Positions 26,384 through 34,391 of a DNA stretch of 64,000 nt are shown here, one piece after another. A program made the position numbers and the translations under genes. Each line of letters opens with the position of its first letter. Positions within the stretch are counted from its first letter, which is position 1. This DNA is from Nitrospira sp. (GTDB lineage Bacteria > Nitrospirota > Nitrospiria > Nitrospirales > Nitrospiraceae), in NCBI GenBank assembly GCA_005116965.1, contig SWDG01000025.1:137214-201213 (forward strand). Direction: 5' to 3'. The notes under the pieces are model-generated. The model did not search any database. It was not told the DNA's origin and worked only from the letters and a program-made list of their open reading frames with translations.

Positions 26384-26755
26384 TTACCGCTTAGAGCCTG
26401 TATCATAATAAAACCGCTCATGAACGATCCTGCCATTCTTCCACTTGGTCACCACGACCTGCTCCATATGCACAGCCTGCCCGCTCGTGGCAATGAAGTC
26501 GAGGCTGCATTCGTAGAAAGTCACGTTGTCGCCGACGCCTGAGGCCGTAACATTGAACCCTTTCCATTCCTTGACGCCGCTCAAGAACTGCTTTTCCCGC
26601 TCAATGTTAGCGGCGAGCCCTTTGGTCGGCGGGTTGGCGTTATCCTGCATCACAGTGTCCTGGTCGTAAAACTCACTCATGGCGTCAATGATTTTGCCCT
26701 GGCGGATATAATCGCAGAGATCATTCAACCGCTGTTGCAGAGTGATGGCACTCAT
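26384..26755 (-). CDS. SnoaL/NTF2-like domain protein
   Basis: This 123-residue cone-shaped NTF2-like fold protein has an N-terminal helix (LQQRLNDLCDYIRQGK) and the segment AMSEFYDQDTVMQDN typical of SnoaL-like proteins. Strands ending in VVVTKWKNGRIVHERFYYD line the pocket. Such proteins bind or isomerise small hydrophobic molecules; the Asp and His residues are compatible with catalysis but do not specify a substrate. The start overlaps the stop of the VOC gene (ATGA), so the two are co-translated. Confidence 0.88.
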   Translation of the reverse strand: MSAITLQQRLNDLCDYIRQGKIIDAMSEFYDQDTVMQDNANPPTKGLAANIEREKQFLSGVKEWKGFNVTASGVGDNVTFYECSLDFIATSGQAVHMEQVVVTKWKNGRIVHERFYYDTGSKR

Positions 26756-27186
26756 GTCTTCTTCTCCTTGTTCAATTTATCGGTAAATGTAATGCCTGCC
26801 TTCTGAACCTCCTGATACGGCAACAGCCAGACCAGCGATTCATCGCTGAGATCGCCGACCTGGAAACGATTCCCCCAGGGATCGCGGAAATCGCATCGCA
26901 AGTCGGACGCCGGTTTCAGCTTGTACTTATTGATCAGTTTCTTCCGCACTTCCTTGATCTGCTTCGCATCCCGGACCATCAAGCCAAAATGTTTCACACG
27001 GTCCGGCTGGAGCGTATCCACCTCGAAAATGGCCATGAACTGATGCTCCCCGAGCTTGCACCAAGCCGCCCCTTCACCACCGCGCAACATCTTGAGGCCG
27101 AACACATCCTCATAGAACTTCACCGCCTTTTTGGCATCGGTCACTTCGATCACGACATGGTTACATCCGTAGACTTGAACGGCCAT
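26752..27186 (-). CDS. VOC family protein
   Basis: This 144-residue protein has VOC modules: GCNHVVIEVTDAKKAVKFYEDVFGLKML (about 8-35), with the first metal-ligand His, and KHFGLMVRDAKQI (about 66-80), with the second. It continues with DLRCDFRDPWGNRFQVGDLSDESLVW. The position after FRDPWGN that often holds the Glu ligand reads Arg-Phe-Gln, so the metal site may be incomplete. It overlaps DsbA upstream (TAATG) and the SnoaL-like gene downstream (ATGA), in a tightly packed operon. Confidence 0.88.
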   Translation of the reverse strand: MAVQVYGCNHVVIEVTDAKKAVKFYEDVFGLKMLRGGEGAAWCKLGEHQFMAIFEVDTLQPDRVKHFGLMVRDAKQIKEVRKKLINKYKLKPASDLRCDFRDPWGNRFQVGDLSDESLVWLLPYQEVQKAGITFTDKLNKEKKT

Positions 27187-27857
27187 TACACACCCGCCTT
27201 TCCCACTGACAATTCCACTGCACTCTGCCTGAAGGCAGCCAATAACTGCTCTGAAGGTTGCGCCCCGGAGAGCGCGTTGACTCCGTTGAACACGAAATAC
27301 GGAACACTTCGAATGCCCAAACGATGACCGGCCGCTTCCTCCGCCTTCACCTCCCCGACACCTTCATCACCAGTCAGAAATGTTTCGGTCGCTGCTTGAT
27401 CGAGCCCTGCCTGAGCCGCGGCTAGAGACAACGTCTCGATATTCCCAATATCTCCACCCTCCACGAAATAACGGCGAAAGAGTATCTCCACCATCTCATC
27501 CTGCTTCCCATGATGCCCCGCCAACCAGATGAGGCGATGCGCGGCAAATGTGTTCGGCGTGCGAGCAATGCGCTCAAAGGCGAACTGGATGCCTTCTTCG
27601 GTACCTGCTGCCGAGACGTGATCATAGATCGCTTGAGCAGCCGCAGGGCTCCCGAACTTCGCGTCAAGGTACTGTCGTCGATCCATCCCGTTGCGCGGCA
27701 TGGTCGGATTCAATTGAAAGGGCCGCCATCGGATAGTCACAGGGACACCATCCCATGTCTTGAGCGCCCGTTCCAGCCGCCGCTTCCCCACATAGCACCA
27801 GGGGCAGATCACATCCGAGCACACATCAATTTGCAAGGCTGCATCCTGGCTATTCAT
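27186..27857 (-). CDS. DsbA family (FrnE-like) oxidoreductase
   Basis: This thioredoxin-fold protein of about 223 residues has CPWC near residue 19 (VICPWCYVGKRRLE) and a helical insertion. The cis-proline loop is IRSVPYFVFNG (about residue 190). There is no signal peptide, so it is cytosolic, like FrnE proteins that act as disulfide isomerases in oxidative stress or in polyketide pathways. I prefer the ATG at 27857 over GTG at 27866. Upstream is the TTCACGCTTCACGAACGACG-type spacer. It heads the dsbA-VOC-SnoaL stretch. Confidence 0.92.
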   Translation of the reverse strand: MNSQDAALQIDVCSDVICPWCYVGKRRLERALKTWDGVPVTIRWRPFQLNPTMPRNGMDRRQYLDAKFGSPAAAQAIYDHVSAAGTEEGIQFAFERIARTPNTFAAHRLIWLAGHHGKQDEMVEILFRRYFVEGGDIGNIETLSLAAAQAGLDQAATETFLTGDEGVGEVKAEEAAGHRLGIRSVPYFVFNGVNALSGAQPSEQLLAAFRQSAVELSVGKAGV

Positions 27858-27891
27858 ACGCTTCACGCTTCACGAACGACGAACAACAAGA

Positions 27892-28776
27892 TCATGACAG
27901 GTGGCCCATCTTTCCCGCTTGATAATCGTTCACAGCTTGTACGAGTTCGGCTTTGGTATTCATGACGAACGGACCGTGCCGCGCAATCGGCTCATCGATA
28001 GGCTCACCACTCATGAGCAAAATCCGACTATCTGACTTGGCCTCAATCGTCACCAGTGATCCATTCCGCCTGCACACAAACAATTCCGCCTCTCCGGCGT
28101 CACGGGAACCATTCACCGACACCAAGCCTTGCACCACAAAAACAGACGTATTGTGCCCGTCCTGAAGATGCAACTCCGCGCGATGACTAGCGGCTAGCTT
28201 CAAATCATAGAGTTCGATCGGTGTCACTGTATGGGCTGGCCCCTTCTGTCCCTGAGCCGTTCCGGCAATCACACGCAGTCGGCCTGCTCCACCTTCGAGT
28301 TCGACCTTTGGAATATCGACGTTTAGGATCGTCTGGTAACGGGGCGCCGACATTTTCTGTGCGCGCGGCAGATTCACCCACAATTGAATGGCGTGCAACG
28401 TCCCACCCTTCTTGGCCCACTGCTTCTCGTGCCGCTCTTCGTGCACGACTCCGGATGCCGCCGTCATCCACTGCACATCACCCGGCCCAATCACGCCGGC
28501 ATTGCCGGCGGAATCCCGGTGAGCCACCAAGCCCTCATAGACAATCGTCACGGTTTCAAACCCACGGTGAGGATGTTCGCCGACGCCCCGCGGGTGATCG
28601 GTTGGTTCAAAATAGTGTGGCCCGGCATAGTCCAGCATGAGAAACGGACTGACCTCTCGATCGAGGTCGTTGCTCGGGAACAGATTCCGCACTGGGAAGC
28701 CATCTCCGACCATATGGGCCGATCCTGGTTGATAGATCCCTGCCACTTCTTTGACAACCGCTATCCCTGTAGCCAT
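27892..28776 (-). CDS. Pirin family protein
   Basis: This 294-residue bicupin starts at the ATG behind GGAGGACC. The N-terminal cupin has the pirin iron ligands: HPHRGFETVTIV (two His, Glu) and SGVVHEER (His). It also has the pirin signature LDYAGPHYFEPTDHPRGVGEHPHRG. The C-terminal Pirin_C domain begins near residue 170 (HTVTPIELYDLKL). Bacterial pirins such as YhhW can oxidise flavonols (quercetinase) or act in redox signalling. The gene lies between the truncated NmrA-like gene and DsbA, with short spacers. Confidence 0.94.
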   Translation of the reverse strand: MATGIAVVKEVAGIYQPGSAHMVGDGFPVRNLFPSNDLDREVSPFLMLDYAGPHYFEPTDHPRGVGEHPHRGFETVTIVYEGLVAHRDSAGNAGVIGPGDVQWMTAASGVVHEERHEKQWAKKGGTLHAIQLWVNLPRAQKMSAPRYQTILNVDIPKVELEGGAGRLRVIAGTAQGQKGPAHTVTPIELYDLKLAASHRAELHLQDGHNTSVFVVQGLVSVNGSRDAGEAELFVCRRNGSLVTIEAKSDSRILLMSGEPIDEPIARHGPFVMNTKAELVQAVNDYQAGKMGHLS

Positions 28777-28787
28777 GTGGTCCTCCT

Positions 28788-29430
28788 TCACACCATTGTT
28801 CGTAGCGCCTCATCCAGCGTCACCGTACCCCGCACGAGCTTGTCAGGGTGCTCATACCCGATTGCGCCTTTGGAGAACGCCGTGTACATTTCTTCAAACA
28901 ATCTCGCCGCCTCGTCCGAAAACCCAAACGATGTGAACGTCGGGACCACGGCACTGAGTGGGGCATGTTGGGCCGTCACCGTTTTCCCAAGGATCTGACT
29001 GAGTGCCGACGCCGCTTGATCCGGGCTGTACTCCTCCGGACCTGCCATTTCCACGATCTGCTTACCATAGCCACCAGTCATCAATCGTTCCGCACCAATC
29101 CTGCCGATGTCCTTGGTCGAAATCATGGGAATCTTCGCCGGTGGCGCGATGAATGTCGGAAGCACACCCTGAGCCTTGGCCGCCCCAATGACCGGTGCCC
29201 AGTTGTCCATGAAATAACAGGGACGGAGAATGGTCAGACGCTTAGCATGACAGCCAAGTGCATACTCTCCATAACTCGCGGCTCGAATCGGGCCGGTCCC
29301 ACCATGCAGATGTCCTCCCACCGATGACAGCAACACAACATGTTCGACTCCACTCTTCTGAACGGCTTCTGCCGCACGATCCATTCTCTGTCGTTGATCT
29401 GCCAACCACTCGTTGGGCGAGAAACTCGTC
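28788..29430 (-). pseudogene. NmrA-like NAD(P)-binding protein, N-terminus missing
   Basis: About 205 residues of an NmrA/azoreductase-type SDR remain: VEHVVLLSSVGGHLHGGTGPIR, LRPCYFMDNWAPV and a C-terminal PDQAASALSQILGK block. The first 90-100 residues with the GATGxxG dinucleotide-binding loop are absent. In frame, homologous-looking sequence can be followed back only to about 29405-29430 (SPNEWLADQRQRMDRA). There the opposite-strand glycosidase fragment begins. A TTG at 29405 could start translation, but the product would lack the cofactor site. The 3' end is intact, with pirin 12 bp downstream. Confidence 0.8.
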
Positions 29431-30614
29431 CTGGCGATCCACTGAACTACCCATCAGCATGGCAACGTGATGGAGCGTACGTTCTAGTCGCACTCGCGAG
29501 AGCTGGAAAGATAGACCTGGCGAGGAAACTCGCAAAGGATTTTGCTGAGCGTGATTTCTTTGGTGGGTTTGGACCGGAAGCCGATGCTCCGGGTTTGGGA
29601 ATTTGGGCGCTTATGGCTACTGCTGAGCAAGTTCAACTAACGGATTTTTATAACTGGTTATGGCCTCATATCAGAAGAAAAGCAAATTTCATTGATATGA
29701 TGCTCAACACAAAATCAACCATACATCAAAAGGTTGTTGGACCTATTGTTCCTAGATATATAAAGGATCCAGATTTAACGCTAGTCGCAGAGCCTCCACG
29801 TGATGGTCTTATTCTTGGAAAGATGCATCATCATCGGCCAGCGCTTTTCATTAACGCTGTTAGTTTTCAGGGTCTGCGTGATGCCATTAAGCTTGCGCGC
29901 AAGTTAGGCTATACTCAAGACGCAGAGCGTTGGGAGGTAACAGCTAAACACCTAAAGATGGCTTGGGAAAAATCATTTCGACCGCCGTGGTCGGATAACC
30001 CCCTTACTTACATCAGTGCTCTTTGGCCTAGTTGGATCGCCACGGACACGCGAGAGGAATTGGAGGAACATCTAACTAAGAGGTGGGCAAAGAAGCATAC
30101 TGGTCATAATTACACGACACGTCCGCCGTGGCCATATTTCGAAATAGCTGAAGCGCATCAATGGCTTTATCTTGGTAAGACCGAAAGAACCTGGTCTACC
30201 TTACAATGGTTTTGGGATAACCAAAGCTCACCCGGTCTTTATTCTTGGTGGGGAGGGGAAAGTGAAGAAAATTCATTTGGTTCATGGGAGAATGTCCGTG
30301 GTTGGGTCAGTCCTGCAGGTGTCACGCCTCATCACTGGACGGCGGCTGAGATGGCATTATTGCAGATGGACATGCTGGGGTATATTGATGATGCATCACA
30401 TTCAGAATTAGTTATTGGCGATGGAGTTCCAGCTGAATGGATTACACAAGACATGAGTGTCAAGGGGCTGAGACTTAATGGATTGAAGGTGGATTGGCAA
30501 TGGCAGGATAGAATAATGACCATCCACATCAAAGGAACGAATAGAATCGATGTAAAACTAGGTGCCAGCTTCCCTGAGAGCGCAAAGGTAAAAATATTTT
30601 ACCTTGATTCATAG
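29430..30614 (+). pseudogene. Six-hairpin glycosidase-like protein, N-terminus missing; AT-rich
   Basis: The frame carries about 395 residues of an (alpha/alpha)6-barrel-like protein. Features are YPSAWQRDGAYVLVALARAG, DFFGGFGPEADAPG, PWPYFEIAEAHQWLYLG and PHHWTAAEMALLQMDMLGY, typical of glycoside hydrolase C-terminal barrels. The first 30 residues of the track ORF are shadow sequence from the NmrA-like gene, so the true N-terminus is lost. Base composition falls sharply (about one third GC in 29641-29700), and codon choice is unlike its neighbours. This suggests foreign origin. Its 3' end abuts a transposase fragment. The substrate is unknown. Confidence 0.7.
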
Positions 30615-30634
30615 CGAAGATGTTTGAGGGTAGC

Positions 30635-30790
30635 TTAGGAGGTTGTAGTTGACTCCTGACCTTCCCCCAATTTGATGGACTCCAGGTTAGGCGACTGCGC
30701 CCTCGCTTCGTACTCGGCCGGTGAGTCATAGCCGAGGGTTGAGTGCCGACGCGTCCGATTGTAGAACACCTTGATGTATTCGAAGATGTC
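30635..30790 (-). mobile_element. IS3-family transposase (OrfB) 3' fragment A
   Basis: The minus-strand frame reads [29 protein letters not shown] and a short tail before TAA at 30635. This is the C-terminal end of the IS3-family integrase core (YIxxFYNxxRRHSxLGYxSP). Only about 50 codons survive. It is absent from the ORF track because it has no start codon. Confidence 0.8.
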
Positions 30791-30830
30791 TGACCCCGGT
30801 CGTCAATAGTGGACGCCATGAAGTGCAGCC

Positions 30831-31088
30831 TCACGCCGCTGGCTGCTGACGGGTCCATTGCTGGGCAAACACCGCCGGCGAGCGATTTCCCAGCCTGGAA
30901 TGCCGACGCTGACGGTTATAGAAAAGCTCGATGTACTCCGTGATCTCTCGCCGAGCCTGCTCCCGTGTTTCATACCGCCGGTGGTGCACCAGCTCATTCT
31001 TGAGTGTTCCCCAGAAACTCTCCATCGGCGCGTTATCATAGCAGTTGCCCTTCCGACTCATGGACGGGGTCAGACCGAACTGCCGCAA
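30831..31088 (-). mobile_element. IS3-family transposase (OrfB) 3' fragment B
   Basis: This 85-codon fragment contains LTPSMSRKGNCYDNAPMESF, then WGTLKNELVHHRRYETREQA and YIELFYNRQRRHSRLGNRSP. This is the second half of the rve integrase core, including the catalytic Glu in MESFWGTLK. The DD part of the DDE site is missing, so it is inactive. It differs from fragment A in sequence and so derives from another IS3 element. GGTCTGACCCCG marks its broken 5' edge. Confidence 0.88.
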
Positions 31089-31144
31089 TTGCGGGAATTA
31101 TCAAGATGTCCGTTGAAAGTTTCTGAGTGGCTTCCATGGTTGTT

Positions 31145-31626
31145 TTACGCCGCCTTCTTTGTCGAAGCGGACTGCGGCTCCGCCTGCTCAGCCTCGATGG
31201 TCTCGAGGACCTGCGCAATTTCTGCAAAGCCTTTCACGCGCTTGAACTGCTCCTCGCAGTAGAACAACACCATCCCTAGCCACCGTTGGAGCATCGCACT
31301 CCCTCGTGAAGGTTTGATATTCCGTTCACTGTGCCGGACCAGGGAGAACATGCTCTCGATCGGGTTGGTCGACAGCAGCGTCTTGCGGAGCAAGACCGGC
31401 ACCTTCAGCCGATGCAGTGTCGACAGCTCCTCGAACGCCTCTAGGAGCGACTCCGCCGCCGACTCGTTCTTGGTCCGCAGCCACGCCTCCAGCTCCAGCA
31501 GCATTCGTCTGGCGTCGACGTAGCTGGCCTGCTCCAAGGCCACCACGAGCCGCCGATGCGCCTCGGTTCGATACGCTTAGCCAAGTGCGGCTGCAGGTTC
31601 TGGCTCTTATGAATGGCGCAGCGTTG
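31145..31626 (-). mobile_element. IS256 (mutator)-family transposase 3' fragment, frameshifted
   Basis: The frame ending at 31145 encodes WLRTKNESAAESLLEAFEEL, TLLSTNPIESMFSLVRHSER and MLQRWLGMVLFYCEEQFKRV, the C-terminal third of an IS256-family transposase. Upstream, another frame reads QQRCAIHKSQNLQPHLAKRI; one missing base near 31575 separates the two parts. Everything upstream of about 31626, including the first catalytic aspartates, is gone. Confidence 0.82.
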
Positions 31627-32019
31627 TTGTAGGAGATTTTTGCCGAACTGCCCCGGTCCTGTAAAATGGGGTCTGGCATGCGTGTTGACTTGTGTACGAC
31701 AAGAAGCAACTCACGCTGCCGGATGAACCATGATGGTTAGATGACTCGTTGCACTGAAGTGAGCCAGACATGCAGGTGAGCGATCGCGTGCTCGACGGTG
31801 ACGGGTTCACGCCACCCTCCCAGGACGTTCCTTAGGGACACGTATTAGAAGAGAGGGTTCGATGCACGGTGGCGAGTCAGCCCGACAGACGTTGGCCAGG
31901 AGGAAGACTGCCGGGAGTTTGATATGACAAGACTTGAGCAGGTATCGCGTAGCAGCTCGGGGCAGCGCTGATCAGAGGGCAAACTTCATCTGCCTTGGTG
32001 GCTCAACTGAGCATTCAAC
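31627..32019 (+). other. Gene-free stretch; possible group II intron 5' remnant
   Basis: No convincing protein is encoded in these about 390 bp. From about 31690 the plus strand is rich in short complementary segments, such as CGGATGAACC next to GGTTAGATGACTCG. Phrases like GGTGGCGAGTCAGCCCGACA and GACTTGAGCAGGTATCGCG remind me of the 5' domains of bacterial group II introns ahead of the maturase gene. No domain V and no reverse transcriptase are present. The assignment is weak and rests on pattern memory only. Confidence 0.25.
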
Positions 32020-32463
32020 CTACTCCCACCCCCTGACTTCATAGCCCTTCTCCTTCAGGCAGCTTGTGACGGCATCGGCATAGGGAGGGTCTGGTTCCAG
32101 CGGCTTGAACGTGCCTCCGAGTAATCCTACGACCAATCCAATCCCGCTACCGGCGGCAGCTCCGATCGTCACTCCGGGCAATCCTCCAACCACCCCCGCC
32201 GATGCGCCGACCGCACCCCCAAGTGTCATGCCGAGTACCGCTCCGGTTGCTGCATTCGCGCTCCGGTGAACCCCAGGACTCAGCGCAGCCTCCTCTGTTT
32301 TCTTCCGACACGCATCTATTTCCTGTTGAGCAACCTGCTGGCCATACATGTGGAGCTGCTTATTCGATCGCAAAATGGGCTGGGGTCCCGTACAAGCCGT
32401 GACAGTCAGCAGCAGCAGCAGCAGCACGATTCCAATCAGCCGCCACGATAATAGAGTGGCCAC
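32020..32463 (-). CDS. Glycine-zipper lipoprotein (paralogue 1)
   Basis: This 147-residue protein has a lipoprotein signal (LLLLLLTVTAC, lipid-modified Cys near 24). The domain begins GPQPILRSNKQLHMYGQQVAQQEIDACRKK. A long Gly/Ala-rich zipper (about 70-120: GAVLGMTLGGAVGASAGVVGG and following) could insert in or lie on a membrane. The conserved tail is YADAVTSCLKEKGYEVRGWE. It is clearly paralogous to the protein at 32.7-33.1 kb, sharing the PILxSN, QDIxAC-like and CLxEKGYEVxGW blocks. The two Cys outside the lipobox may form a disulfide. Likely location: outer membrane. Function unknown. Confidence 0.85.
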   Translation of the reverse strand: MATLLSWRLIGIVLLLLLLTVTACTGPQPILRSNKQLHMYGQQVAQQEIDACRKKTEEAALSPGVHRSANAATGAVLGMTLGGAVGASAGVVGGLPGVTIGAAAGSGIGLVVGLLGGTFKPLEPDPPYADAVTSCLKEKGYEVRGWE

Positions 32464-32680
32464 AGCAGTCTCCTCGGGTGCGTTCTTGTGTTTTCTTCAC
32501 TTCTCACCCTTTGGAGGAAATGTCGAGGATTTTTGGATTGTGCACCTCTTTCTGTGTTTTCACACCTTCTCTTGCAGACCGGATGGGCGGACACTCAACT
32601 GCGCGCATTGTCCGAGCATATTCCGATCGTGCGCGGACAGCGAGCACGAGTGTTCACCCGTCCGGTCTATGCCTCCCCCC

Positions 32681-33112
32681 TCACTGCCACCCCGTCACCT
32701 CATACCCTTTCTCTTGCAGACATCGATTAACATAATTCGTGTAGGCCTGGCTCGGCTGGCTTGACGGACCGACAACGGCTGAAAATAGTCCGGTCAGGAG
32801 GCCCCAGACCGCACCGCTGGCTGCCCCGATCATCGACCCCAGTCCGGCGGATGCACCGGAAATCATGGCACCTATCGCGCCACTGGCGGCCCCTGCACCG
32901 GCACCAACAGCCGTTCCCGTGGCGACACGTCCTGCCTTGCCGCTGCCTTCCTTTGCGCCGGCAGATTCCGCCAACTCTTTACAGGCCGCAATATCTTGCT
33001 CTGCCACTTCCTTCCCGACAGAGTCCAAATGCGCGTTGGAATACAGAATCGGTCGTGCACTCGAACAAGCCGTAACCATCAGCAACACAAGCACGACGCT
33101 GAGCTTCTTCAT
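32681..33112 (-). CDS. Glycine-zipper lipoprotein (paralogue 2)
   Basis: This 143-residue protein starts at MKKLSVVLVLLMVTAC; the track extends further, but that stretch overlaps the YggU gene. It has the same layout as its neighbour: lipobox VTAC, ARPILYSNAHLDSVGKEVAEQDIAACKEL, a zipper of GxxxG-like repeats (GAGAGAASGAIGAMISGASAG and following), and the tail YVNRCLQEKGYEVTGWQ. The 217 bp between the two genes show no coding potential. Tandem duplication with divergence is the likely origin. Confidence 0.87.
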   Translation of the reverse strand: MKKLSVVLVLLMVTACSSARPILYSNAHLDSVGKEVAEQDIAACKELAESAGAKEGSGKAGRVATGTAVGAGAGAASGAIGAMISGASAGLGSMIGAASGAVWGLLTGLFSAVVGPSSQPSQAYTNYVNRCLQEKGYEVTGWQ

Positions 33113-33132
33113 CCTCTCCACACCGCTCCTTT

Positions 33133-33438
33133 CTAGCCCGATGGCATCAATCGAGCCAACAGCCATTCCGCCGTGACTCCCTTGACAGTCAGTCGCTTAC
33201 GCCGCCCCGTCGCGCCGGCACGAAGCTGCACATTTGCACGCGGAACAGCACACCGCTCGGCGATGAAGCGAATAAGTTCGTCGTTGGCGGCACCGTCAAT
33301 CGGACGCGCCGCCAAGCGGATTTTGACCGCATCGCCATGAATTCCGACGCACTCAGTGCGTGAAGACCCGGGTTGGACCTGGATGGTCAAGAGCGCCCCG
33401 CGCTCACTGTCTCGTGCGATGACAGGAAGAGACGCCAC
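33133..33438 (-). CDS. YggU/DUF167 family protein
   Basis: This 101-residue protein covers the full DUF167 domain. VQPGSSRTECVG is followed by IRLAARPIDGAANDELIRFIAE (the family signature with GxAN), then VQLRAGATGRRKRLTVKG. Structures of this family show a small alpha/beta fold; no activity is established. It lies 14 bp downstream of the NorQ-type ATPase and about 20 bp upstream of the lipoprotein gene, so it may be in the same transcript. Confidence 0.93.
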   Translation of the reverse strand: MASLPVIARDSERGALLTIQVQPGSSRTECVGIHGDAVKIRLAARPIDGAANDELIRFIAERCAVPRANVQLRAGATGRRKRLTVKGVTAEWLLARLMPSG

Positions 33439-33452
33439 AGAAATTGAGGAAC

Positions 33453-34268
33453 TCAGAAGATCGCTTTGACGAAGTCGAGTATGGCCCGTTGCATGTCTGA
33501 ATCGTCAGTGATCGGGCGGGCGACGGCAACATCACACGCTCGTTCTGGCGGCACACCTTGCTTGATCAATGTGCCGGCATACACCAACAGCCTGGTGCTG
33601 ACCCCCTCCTCAAGCCCGTGGCTTCTGAGGTTGCGAACTTTTTGGCCGAGCTTGACGAGTTTCCCCGAGATGGCTGCATCCACCCCCGCTTCACGCTGGA
33701 CGACGAGGGTTTCGATATCGGGAGCAGGATAATCAAACTCGATCGCGATGAATCGCTGCTTCGTGCTTTGCTTCAGATCTTTGAGGACGCTTTGATAGCC
33801 AGGGTTGTAGGAGATCACCAGCATAAACTCGTCGGCGGCTTCCACGATCTGGCCTTTTTTCTCGATCGGAAGCACTCGCCGGTCATCGCTGAGCGGATGG
33901 ATGATGACGGTCGTGTCCTTCCGAGCTTCCACCACCTCGTCGAGATACACAATGGCCCCATGCTTCACCCCAACGGTCAAGGGTCCATCCATCCATACGG
34001 TATCTTGCCCCTTCAGGAGGTAACGGCCCACCAAGTCAGAGGCTGTCAGATCTTCATGACAGGCGACCGTGATCAACGGTCGGCCGAGCTTGTAGGCCAT
34101 ATATTGGACGAAACGGGTTTTCCCGCAGCCGGTCGGCCCCTTCAGCATCACCGGCAGTTTTTTCTCGGCAGCAATGGTGAACAGACCGATCTCCCCGCAG
34201 ACCTCCGCGTAAAACGGCTCCTGTTGGATTCGATATTGCGCGACATCAACTTCCCGTGACTGCTGCAT
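33453..34268 (-). CDS. CbbQ/NirQ/NorQ-type MoxR AAA+ ATPase
   Basis: This 271-residue AAA+ protein starts at the ATG behind AAGGA. Walker A is GPTGCGKTR (about 44-52), Walker [12 protein letters not shown] (about 105), sensor-1 ISYNPGYQS, and a CbbQ_C region [16 protein letters not shown] ends it. Relatives activate Rubisco or insert cofactors into nitric oxide reductase, with a von Willebrand-domain partner (CbbO/NorD). No such partner and no Rubisco or NO reductase gene lies in the window. Its client is therefore unknown. It is downstream of the hybrid histidine kinase. Confidence 0.93.
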   Translation of the reverse strand: MQQSREVDVAQYRIQQEPFYAEVCGEIGLFTIAAEKKLPVMLKGPTGCGKTRFVQYMAYKLGRPLITVACHEDLTASDLVGRYLLKGQDTVWMDGPLTVGVKHGAIVYLDEVVEARKDTTVIIHPLSDDRRVLPIEKKGQIVEAADEFMLVISYNPGYQSVLKDLKQSTKQRFIAIEFDYPAPDIETLVVQREAGVDAAISGKLVKLGQKVRNLRSHGLEEGVSTRLLVYAGTLIKQGVPPERACDVAVARPITDDSDMQRAILDFVKAIF

Positions 34269-34391
34269 CAACGCTTCGTTCCTTCTCAAGGTATCCAATC
34301 GATCCGACTGATCTCAGCCGATCGCAAAGTGATCTCACAATAAACGGAATAAACGGCGAAGATCAAGCGATGGAGCTTCGGCGCAGCTTCT

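Noticed and set aside
31326-31709. 127-codon minus-strand ORF over the IS256 fragment
   Set aside because: Only its middle part is the real (frameshifted) transposase frame; the rest is an out-of-frame reading, so it is not a separate gene.
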